From positions 1 to 60,152 of the forward strand of contig JACZTL010000020.1 of NCBI GenBank assembly GCA_022573715.1: DNA of 60,152 bases. The letters are read 5' to 3'. Numbering within the stretch: position 1 is the first letter of the stretch; each line of letters starts with the position of its first letter. The position numbers were made by a program, and so were the translations under genes. The notes beneath the pieces were generated by a model that worked only from the letters and a program-made list of their open reading frames with translations, had not been told where the DNA came from and did not search any database. Shown here in pieces: positions 54,471-60,152 of this stretch. Source of the DNA: Bacteroidota bacterium. Its GTDB lineage: Bacteria > Bacteroidota > Ignavibacteria > Ignavibacteriales > Ignavibacteriaceae.

Positions 54471-54510
54471 GGATGCAAGTCCTTCCGGGGTTCGAATCCC
54501 TGTCTCTCCG
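54424..54510 (+). tRNA. tRNA-Ser (TGA)
   Basis: The 87 bases have acceptor arms GGAGAGA / TCTCTCC with discriminator G. The D arm has TGGCAGAGCGGTTGAATG, the anticodon arm CGGTCTTGAAAACCG gives anticodon TGA, and there is a long variable arm (GGATGCAAGTCC). The T arm is CGGGGTTCGAATCCCTG. CCA is not encoded. The 5' part is overlapped by the GIY-YIG reading frame, and several decayed copies lie within 4 kb. Confidence 0.96.
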
Positions 54511-54521
54511 CATATATAACA

Positions 54522-54545
54522 AAGCCCACGAAGTGGGCTTTTTAT
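54522..54545 (+). terminator. intrinsic terminator of tRNA-Ser
   Basis: AAGCCCAC and GTGGGCTT form an 8-bp stem around GAA, followed by TTTTATTTTTT. It lies 11 bases after the tRNA and should end its transcript. Confidence 0.85.
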
Positions 54546-54660
54546 TTTTTAAAGTGTTGAAAACGAAGTTTTCATAATCGAAAAAATAAAAAGGACGGTT
54601 GCGTCAGCAAACGGATTTTGTTATTGATGACGGACTCCCCCTCAAGGGATCACCAAAGGT

Positions 54661-54677
54661 AATCTCTGTCTCTCCGC
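54661..54677 (+). repeat. 17-bp direct repeat of the tRNA-Ser 3' end
   Basis: AATCTCTGTCTCTCCGC matches the last bases of tRNA-Ser (54495-54511) with one difference. Such 3'-end repeats are typical of integration at a tRNA or of a decayed second tRNA copy. The sequence between them (54546-54660) has no gene. Confidence 0.6.
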
Positions 54678-54823
54678 AAAAAAAGCATCAATTAACTGAA
54701 GATAAAGTTTTTGAAGCTTTTTTTATTCTAAAGATTTAGATGTTGAGAAAAGGTTTTATTTAAATTATAATAGAAATAGTTAACATTTAGAAATTTATTT
54801 AAAGAGCTATTTTTTAATAATCA

Positions 54824-54839
54824 ATTGTTTTAAAGACCT
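54824..54839. repeat. 16-bp direct repeat, left of hspQ
   Basis: ATTGTTTTAAAGACCT is repeated exactly at 55499-55514, bracketing the hspQ gene in a 691-base interval. Other than the tRNA-Ser 5' relic, the surrounding spacer is AT-rich and without genes. Confidence 0.6.
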
Positions 54840-54881
54840 ATTATTTTTATTATTTCTTACTTTTTACTACTTCCACGGATT

Positions 54882-54905
54882 GAGAGTGACGGAGTGGTTG
54901 AAGCG
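54882..54905 (+). pseudogene. decayed tRNA-Ser 5' end
   Basis: GAGAGTGACGGAGTGGTTGA, then AGCG, aligns with GAGAGATGGCAGAGCGGTTG of the intact tRNA-Ser with a gap and a few substitutions. The match ends before the anticodon. It could be the left part of another broken tRNA-Ser copy whose 3' half is at 58212-58263. Confidence 0.4.
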
Positions 54906-54925
54906 TTTTTTAGGAGGCATAATCT

Positions 54926-55258
54926 TCAGTTAACTTTTTCATCGTTAATATACCGTCCATTTCGTAAATCGGTAAAAAATTTTTCTGTCATTGGATGATT
55001 AATTTTCTTGCCACTCGGATCTGGTTCCAAGTTTTGTTCTGCTACATAGGTTGAGTTTGCAGCTTCGTGTACAAGTACGTGATACCAAGGTTCATTCTTC
55101 GGGGGCCTGCTGCGAGCAACCGTTTCGTACCATTCGTCAGTCAATTGAAAATGCGGATCTATATCGAAGATTACACCTCGATAATCAAACAATTTGTGAT
55201 GGACTAAGTCACCAATAGAATACTTAGCCTTGATAATCTTGAATTTCGATTCATTCAT
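54926..55258 (-). CDS. hspQ: HspQ / YccV-like hemimethylated-DNA-binding family protein
   Basis: The 110 residues belong to the YccV/HspQ family, whose Escherichia coli member modulates Lon and affects DnaA. Motifs are KYSIGDLVHHKLFDYRGVIF, DIDPHFQLTDEWYETVA, PWYHVLVHEAANSTYVAEQN and HPMTEKFF. The gene stands alone between broken tRNA-Ser pieces, is flanked by a 16-bp direct repeat and looks less AT-biased than its flanks. Transfer from a proteobacterium is a reasonable inference. Confidence 0.88.
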   Translation of the reverse strand: MNESKFKIIKAKYSIGDLVHHKLFDYRGVIFDIDPHFQLTDEWYETVARSRPPKNEPWYHVLVHEAANSTYVAEQNLEPDPSGKKINHPMTEKFFTDLRNGRYINDEKVN

Positions 55259-55498
55259 TTGTTTACACCTGAAATAATCATTAAGCTATTTGCCGTCTAA
55301 CTTTTTAATAAGCTACAAGATTTAATATATAAATTTTATATATCCTACAGTACAATTAATAAAATTGAATTAGCAGATACTGCTTTGGAGAAATAATGAG
55401 AAAAGCAGTACCCGAAATTGAACATTACAATTTGGTAATATTAATTTATTAACGCAAACAAAATTTTGCATTAAGAACAAAAATTTTTTTGCTAAATG

Positions 55499-55514
55499 AT
55501 TGTTTTAAAGACCT
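55499..55514. repeat. 16-bp direct repeat, right of hspQ
   Basis: This is an exact copy of ATTGTTTTAAAGACCT at 54824-54839, in the same orientation. Confidence 0.6.
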
Positions 55515-55599
55515 TTTAATTTGTTTATATTTTTCTAGTTATAACTTAACACTAACTTTAAGAAAAAACGTCTTGGGTGAGTCTCTATGAACTCTCAAC

Positions 55600-55634
55600 A
55601 AAAAAAAGCCTCATTATTATTACTGAGGCTTTTA
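55600..55634 (-). terminator. intrinsic terminator of the Wzi-like gene
   Basis: On the minus strand AGCCTCA and TGAGGCT form a 7-bp stem followed by eight T residues. It lies 30 bases beyond the stop of the 55660-57375 gene. Confidence 0.8.
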
Positions 55635-55659
55635 GATTTCTACCAAAATTTATTTAGTT

Positions 55660-57375
55660 TTACAATCCATAATAAATAGCAAAATTAAATTCCGTTTTAC
55701 TATCATTAATAAAAGTTCCATTTGTCTGTTCAGATGAAGCTTTAGAATACAGAAATTTAGCCCGGACAAAAAGCTCGTGGATGAATTCGTATTTTACATC
55801 TATTCCCAAAAAAGTATAGTTGGTGCGCAATCCAAATAAAAATGGTTGAGAAGGTAATGTATACTGTTGATCAATTACACCCTCTCCCCCTTTTCGAACA
55901 TATTGTCCCCAAACAGTAGCTTGAAGTCCACGCATAAATCTATAATTTACAGATCCATAAATTAAATCTGCATTATGTCCTATCCAGTGACCAAGTCCGT
56001 ACGAAGAGCTTTCATAAGTTTGTGTAGGAATAAAATGCGAATAAACAAAAGGAAATATTTTTGTGAACTCGGCTGTGAGTGTTAAATCTTCAATTGGTAA
56101 ATCAACTACAGAGCCACCCAAAGTAAACCCTAATTGATTTCTTTGTTTTTGGGAATCAAATAAATCAGAAATTGTTAGTTCATCAATAAAAAGCGAACCA
56201 TATAAATGTGTATTTTTTATGAAACCCCTTGCGCTTATTCCAAAAAAGAATTGTGCATTATCTCCTGCACTATTATTATTATTGCTCAAATAATGGTCTG
56301 CCAAACGGAAAAACATAAGCGGCATTAAATAAGATATCTCAAGCCTGTCGCTATAAATGATTGATTCACCCAATGAAATATCCAATCCTTTTGTAGGTGT
56401 AATTATTAAGGTATGAGAGGCAAGATATTTATCTCTAAATAATGTTCTGTTTTGTATGGGTCTTTTGCTTGCATAGGTCTCATTTGAGTCAATCACATCC
56501 GAATTTAACCACGCATGAATATAATTGAATTTCAACCAGCTTGCAGGACGAATATCCAATCTGATAAAAGGAAAAGAAGGCGCTTTTTGAGAAAGTACGA
56601 GCTGTCCGCTTTGTGCATAACCCCATTGCAGAAAATCCTTACCTACGGTAATTTCACCCCACGACCAATTAGTGGATAATGTTGTATGAATTTCGCTGTA
56701 CTCAATTTTGTCCTTATTTGATTTTGCAATACTAATTCCTGTAACGGGAGTAAAACTTTTAGTTCTGTCAATATTATCCCCGGTTTCGGCATTATCTCTA
56801 AAGTCAAAACTGAAACCTATATTATCAGAAAAGTAACCGTAAAAATATGCACCGTTCCATCTATGAGTTTGGTTAGCGTTATCGTTGCTGCCTATTTGGT
56901 AACCAAAAATAGGGCTTAAATTTACTTTAAATAAATTACTCGAATAAGAGAACAAACGCCATCTGCCATATCGATCATTTCCAAATAAGGATTGACGGGA
57001 TAACCCAATTGAAGGCAGGCTTGGTTTCTTTTGTCCCTTGTAAATTTGAATTTCACCACGGTGGATAAATTTTATTTCTTCCCCAAAATCCTTTAAATAA
57101 AAATTCAGTTCGTCTCTTTCAACTTCAGTTATAGCCTCGCCATAGGCGGGCAAGCCTCTAGTCTTCTTTGATATTTCCACTAACTTTTCAGCAATGTAAA
57201 TCCTTGTTAAGGGTTTTATTTGATCGTTATAATTTATTACTCCTTTTTGAGCCATTCTTGACAAGTAGGGATATACATCTTTGTGAAGCGGTTCGTAAAC
57301 AGTCTGGGATTGCAAAGGTAAAAGGTGGAAAGTGAAAAGTAAGAAGGTTATTATAAATATTTTTTTTATTTTCAT
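55660..57375 (-). CDS. Wzi-like capsule assembly / outer membrane barrel protein
   Basis: The 571 residues begin with a signal peptide (IIFTFLLFTFHLLPLQSQ-like leader, cleaved before TVYEPLHKDVYPYLSRMAQK). An SLH-like opening (KDVYPYLSRMAQKGVINY) is followed by a large beta barrel with the Wzi hallmark TVGKDFLQWGYAQSGQLVLS and SFPFIRLDIRPASWLKFNYI, ending in an aromatic-rich strand (FNFAIYYGL). Wzi-like proteins anchor surface polysaccharide. No capsule genes are adjacent, so the role here is open. Confidence 0.82.
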   Translation of the reverse strand: MKIKKIFIITFLLFTFHLLPLQSQTVYEPLHKDVYPYLSRMAQKGVINYNDQIKPLTRIYIAEKLVEISKKTRGLPAYGEAITEVERDELNFYLKDFGEEIKFIHRGEIQIYKGQKKPSLPSIGLSRQSLFGNDRYGRWRLFSYSSNLFKVNLSPIFGYQIGSNDNANQTHRWNGAYFYGYFSDNIGFSFDFRDNAETGDNIDRTKSFTPVTGISIAKSNKDKIEYSEIHTTLSTNWSWGEITVGKDFLQWGYAQSGQLVLSQKAPSFPFIRLDIRPASWLKFNYIHAWLNSDVIDSNETYASKRPIQNRTLFRDKYLASHTLIITPTKGLDISLGESIIYSDRLEISYLMPLMFFRLADHYLSNNNNSAGDNAQFFFGISARGFIKNTHLYGSLFIDELTISDLFDSQKQRNQLGFTLGGSVVDLPIEDLTLTAEFTKIFPFVYSHFIPTQTYESSSYGLGHWIGHNADLIYGSVNYRFMRGLQATVWGQYVRKGGEGVIDQQYTLPSQPFLFGLRTNYTFLGIDVKYEFIHELFVRAKFLYSKASSEQTNGTFINDSKTEFNFAIYYGL

Positions 57376-57530
57376 AATTTTTAATTACAAAACACAGACA
57401 TGAAATGGTTCGTGATAACCGAGTGAAATTCTCTTTACAATATTTTTCAAGTTCTATTAAAGCAATTCTTTAGCCAAGAAGAATGATATCGAATTCATAA
57501 ATCTCAGGTGGATAATAATAACTGACTTTT

Positions 57531-57788
57531 TTATTTATAAGCATCTTTCCGATGTTTTATTCTATAAATGAATATATTTTTAACTTTATCATTGAGGATA
57601 AACAAAATCCTATAATTTCCACTTTTTAACCAATACCCCTCTTAATCACTTAACTTTGTACACCAACCAACCGGACGTGGATTAATTCTTAATTTTTCCA
57701 ATCTTGCAACGATTCGTTTTAATTCATTGTCCGAAAGTTTGTCGAGATCTTTTTGTGCTGAATGCTTAATTACTATTTTGTAGGTCAC
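57531..57788 (-). pseudogene. RelE/ParE-type toxin inactivated by a nonsense codon
   Basis: From GTG 57786-57788 the frame reads YKIVIKHSAQKDLDKLSDN, then ELKRIVARLEKLRINPRPVG and CTKLSD, and meets TAA at 57642-57644 (codon 49). The same frame then continues EGYWLKSGNYRILFIL and IFIYRIKHRKDAYK to the natural stop at 57531-57533. The full 85 codons match RelE/ParE length and order, including the YRI core and the HRKDAY end. One nonsense change splits it before the catalytic half, so the toxin should be dead. Confidence 0.82.
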
Positions 57789-57951
57789 GTTTTTTCCGGC
57801 AAAGCTGAGATTCTCTTATTAAGTATTGTCCTAAAGTTAAATCTTTCCCTTTTACTTTTATTGCTCTTTCTAAATCAGATATGTCCTCAAGCAGTTCTAA
57901 GATATCAAAAAAAGCTGGGTTTTTTTCATTTTCTCTCTCACTCTCTTCCAA
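57766..57951 (-). CDS. antitoxin partner of the dead RelE-type toxin, possibly decayed
   Basis: The frame ending at 57766 encodes about 61 residues from a TTG at 57949-57951 and is open a little further upstream with no ATG. It is acidic then basic (MEESERENEKNPAFFDILEL, LEDISDLERAIKVKGKDLTL). It overlaps the toxin start by 23 bases, the usual antitoxin-toxin order. The lack of an ATG suggests that it is decaying along with its partner. Confidence 0.5.
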   Translation of the reverse strand: MEESERENEKNPAFFDILELLEDISDLERAIKVKGKDLTLGQYLIRESQLCRKKRDLQNSN

Positions 57952-58211
57952 TGGTATTTTAATTGATTTTTTGTTTTTGTTAATATTTATTTATGCCTAT
58001 ACATTTTTTTTATTAAAATACAAAATTTTTTATGAATGTCTAAATTTCCCTAAAATTTATGGTACTTAACTTGAATGATGAACCGGATAAAGTCTGAACC
58101 TAGGGCGGGTAAAGGTTGCTTGTTCACCGAAGTTTTACGTAGGCGAAAATGCAGCGGTATTGTTAAGCTTAAATACCTTTTGGTAGATAAACGAAATCCG
58201 GACTCAGACGG
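57952..58211. other. spacer, possible further decayed tRNA-Ser sequence
   Basis: No gene is supported. Around 58148-58160 GAAAATGCAGCGGTATTG resembles AATGCGGCGGTCTTG of tRNA-Ser, so the relic at 58212-58263 may extend to the left with insertions like those at 54051-54174. The remainder is AT-rich. Confidence 0.3.
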
Positions 58212-58263
58212 AAAAACTGTTAAGGATAAAAATCCTTCTGAGGTTTGAATTCTTGTATCTCAG
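58212..58263 (+). pseudogene. decayed tRNA-Ser 3' half
   Basis: AAAACTGTTAAGGATAAAAA and the following TCCTTCTGAGGTTTGAATTC, then TTGTATCTCAG, align without gaps to the tRNA-Ser 3' half (anticodon loop to discriminator). About ten differences are present, nearly all C-to-T or G-to-A. The T-arm GGTTCGAATCC has become GGTTTGAATTC. It is followed by a strong terminator, as a tRNA gene would be. Confidence 0.75.
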
Positions 58264-58276
58264 TAAACACTCTTTA

Positions 58277-58310
58277 AATATCGTAACTTACAACGATAAG
58301 TTACGATATT
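58277..58310 (+). terminator. long-stem terminator behind the tRNA-Ser relic
   Basis: AATATCGTAACTTA and TAAGTTACGATATT form a perfect 14-bp stem around CAACGA, followed by TTTAATTTAA. It sits 13 bases after the tRNA-Ser relic. Its perfect stem contrasts with the decay of the tRNA sequence. The remaining 58311-58494 shows only a weak look-alike of 23620-23650 near 58380. Confidence 0.7.
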
Positions 58311-58494
58311 TTTAATTTAATAATGCCCAAAAAGCTATCTTTGTTAATAAATGAAATAGATAAGTATAATTTGGGGTATGAAACTTAAGTGTAAATTAGA
58401 TTATTTGTACAATAAAAGGAATCTCTTTTATTATTTGATTAGAATATATTATGCAAAAAACTAATATTATTTGATAGAATATTTCTTACTTAAA

Positions 58495-60152
58495 TTATTT
58501 AAGCAATATCATTTTCTTTGTAAATATATGTGAACCCGCCATTACTCTGTAAATGTAGATTCCACTGGAGACTTTATTTCCTGAGTCATTATCTCCTCTC
58601 CACTGTACATTAAATGTACCGGTATTCATTTGTTTATTTATAAGTGTTTTAACTTCTTGTCCAAGCATATTGTAAATCTTAAGTATTACAAAAGAAGCTT
58701 CGGACAGACCGAACCTAATAATAGTACTCGGATTAAACGGGTTAGGGTAGTTTTGTTCAAGAGTAAATTCTTTTGGTATCAAATTATCTAAAGATTCTAC
58801 ATCTGTAATTATTCCTGAAACAACAAAAACATAAGCTGATGAAGTTGTAGGGTTATAAGCTTTAATTCTGTAATAATATTTGTGTCCTATATTTAGTAAA
58901 CTATCTGTATAACTTGAGATACTATTCCCAACTGAATCAACAATTACATAATTAGTTGAATCGTTATCACTCCTTTCTATTATAACACCGAATGATATCT
59001 GCGAATTATTTACCCATTCCAACTTTACCTTTATTAAAGTCGCACCTAAAATTATTGCCGTTAAATTTGATGGTGCAATTAGTGCAGACACTGTTGTTTT
59101 TGTTGTGTCTGTTATTGATAATGAAACGCCATCAGAGTTAAAAGCTGCAACTTGATATTGATATAATATACCCTCTTCTGTATCAGTATCAACATAGATA
59201 GTAGTATTTGATGGAACGGTATCAATTGGCACAATAATCGGTATAAAGTCCATTATACTATCCATTTTAAATAAACTTTCTATATTAGAGGATATATTAC
59301 CCGAATCTACAATGCCTCTTTGGATAATAAAACCATCCTCATTATTTGAATTATCTTTCCATTCGATGACAAAATTTCCTAAAGTATCAGGTTCAACTTT
59401 AACTTCAGAAGGCGGTTCAATCGAAGATATGGGAGTTAATATTATACTTTCGTTACTGTAAACTGATTCAGTGTTTTGGATGTATGCCTTAACTCGGTAT
59501 TTATAATGTTTTCCTTCTTCAACTGTTGAGTCAACGAATGAATTTATATTAGCCTGAAGATCTTTTAATAGTGTGAACACACTTCCTTCAGCCTCGGTCC
59601 TTTCAAGTTTGTATCCATCTTCGCTGTTGGAATTGTCTATCCAAGTCAATAATATTTTATTAATATCTATTGCATTGCTGCCTAAATTAGTTGGGGCAGT
59701 AACTAATGTGGTAAAGTCACTGACCGAACTGACATCCCCAGAGTTACCGGCGTTTGTCATTGCTGTAACTCTCCAGAAGTATTGTGTACTTTCACTTAAA
59801 CTACCTATTTGCTGATTCTCATTAGTAAGATCGTTATTATCATAAACTACAGTTCCGGTAAAGTCTGATGTTGTATTTACCTCCAATCTGTAATTATCTG
59901 CACCTGTAACCGATGACCAAGTAAGAGTCGGTGTTAAACTTACACCTGCTGCATTATCAGCCGGGAAGATAAGCGTTGGCGTGGCTAACTTTGTTGTAAA
60001 GGCATTAGTTGCTGAAGTAGTTACTTTAGCCAAGTTGCTTTGTGCTGTAACCCTCCAATAATATTTTGTGTTATGAGCTAAAGTGGGTGAAATACCTATC
60101 TGTTGAGAAGCACTTGTTATTGTACTATCAAATATTACTTCTCCGGTAAAAT
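58495..60152 (-). CDS. large fibronectin-type T9SS-exported protein, truncated by the window edge
   Basis: The frame is open to the right edge, so the N-terminus is missing; at least 551 residues are visible. Fibronectin type III-like units repeat: PTLTWSSVTGADNYRLEVNT, TQYFWRVTAMTNAGNSGDVS, ILLTWIDNSNSEDGYKLERT, FVIEWKDNSNNEDGFIIQRG and VKLEWVNNSQISFGVIIERS. The end is the sorting domain (LEQNYPNPFNPSTIIRFGL ... VSSGIYIYRVMAG ... KKMILLK). It is probably a large surface or adhesive protein. A Met about 40 residues from the edge is not its start, because the repeat continues through it. Confidence 0.88.
   Translation of the reverse strand, partial: FTGEVIFDSTITSASQQIGISPTLAHNTKYYWRVTAQSNLAKVTTSATNAFTTKLATPTLIFPADNAAGVSLTPTLTWSSVTGADNYRLEVNTTSDFTGTVVYDNNDLTNENQQIGSLSESTQYFWRVTAMTNAGNSGDVSSVSDFTTLVTAPTNLGSNAIDINKILLTWIDNSNSEDGYKLERTEAEGSVFTLLKDLQANINSFVDSTVEEGKHYKYRVKAYIQNTESVYSNESIILTPISSIEPPSEVKVEPDTLGNFVIEWKDNSNNEDGFIIQRGIVDSGNISSNIESLFKMDSIMDFIPIIVPIDTVPSNTTIYVDTDTEEGILYQYQVAAFNSDGVSLSITDTTKTTVSALIAPSNLTAIILGATLIKVKLEWVNNSQISFGVIIERSDNDSTNYVIVDSVGNSISSYTDSLLNIGHKYYYRIKAYNPTTSSAYVFVVSGIITDVESLDNLIPKEFTLEQNYPNPFNPSTIIRFGLSEASFVILKIYNMLGQEVKTLINKQMNTGTFNVQWRGDNDSGNKVSSGIYIYRVMAGSHIFTKKMILLK

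Larger units (their letters stand above)
55259..55659. other. spacer with a terminator and a possible tiny ORF
   Basis: An ATG at 55396-55398 with TTGGAG ahead opens only 18 codons (MRKAVPEIEHYNLVILIY) and is probably a relic. The 16-bp repeat of 54824-54839 recurs at 55499-55514. The right end holds the terminator of the Wzi-like gene. Nothing else is supported. Confidence 0.4.

Overview
The window looks like a chromosome segment from the Ignavibacteria/Chlorobi-Bacteroidota side of the tree. It is AT-rich, and at least five secreted proteins end in the type IX secretion (T9SS) sorting domain with the signature QNYPNPFNPST. A PorV/PorQ-like barrel protein is present, and household genes (hisS, glyS, purL, lgt, bamD, htpX, a full ccmABCDEF set) are interleaved with many gene and tRNA relics. 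The lineage is inferred from protein style, not from a database search.

Layout. 1-2441: the tail of a gene, a dead T9SS sorting domain, then a compact three-gene plus-strand cassette of unknown function. 2456-9107: minus-strand genes for a frameshifted secreted dimethylformamidase-like protein, an RlmB-type rRNA methyltransferase, Lgt, HisS, a PTS IIA protein and a TPR protein. 9474-13545: YihY/BrkB, PurL and a PlsC-type acyltransferase that lacks an ATG. 13973-16198: a cassette of lipoprotein, small protein, DUF2235/Tle1-like hydrolase and small membrane protein. 16318-19513: a T9SS fossil and three T9SS-exported proteins, two of which carry a copied 269-bp 3' end. 20013-23400: a sensor kinase/NarL-type regulator cassette behind an elaborate inverted repeat. 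23474-27216: a tRNA-Asn locus with repeated 3' flanks, a GIY-YIG nuclease gene, an M1 peptidase and two overlapping micro-ORFs.

27314-40066: the cytochrome c maturation operon in order A-B-C-D-E-F, transcribed from a T9SS-type metalloprotease and an FG-GAP protein. Upstream of these lie a thioesterase, bamD, a secreted protein and htpX, then a saccharopine-dehydrogenase-like enzyme. 40178-53820: PorV/PorQ-like protein, TPR protein, glyS, DUF2520, MEMO and AMMECR1 homologues, tryptophanase, a Yip1 protein, acetyl-CoA synthetase, an inositol-phosphatase-family enzyme and small membrane proteins. 53866-58310: a tRNA-Ser(TGA) locus with an interrupted 5' copy, a second GIY-YIG gene reading into the intact tRNA, several decayed tRNA-Ser pieces, hspQ, a Wzi-like barrel and a dead RelE-type toxin. 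58495-60152: a large fibronectin-type T9SS protein running off the edge.

The most distinctive structure is the recurrence, at two unrelated tRNA genes, of a small GIY-YIG nuclease gene lying between an intact tRNA and a partial copy of the same tRNA, with GC-rich palindromes inserted into the partial copies. Other candidates for undescribed biology are the 763-2441 cassette, the DUF2235 cassette, and the coupled 22- and 36-codon micro-ORFs ahead of the M1 peptidase.
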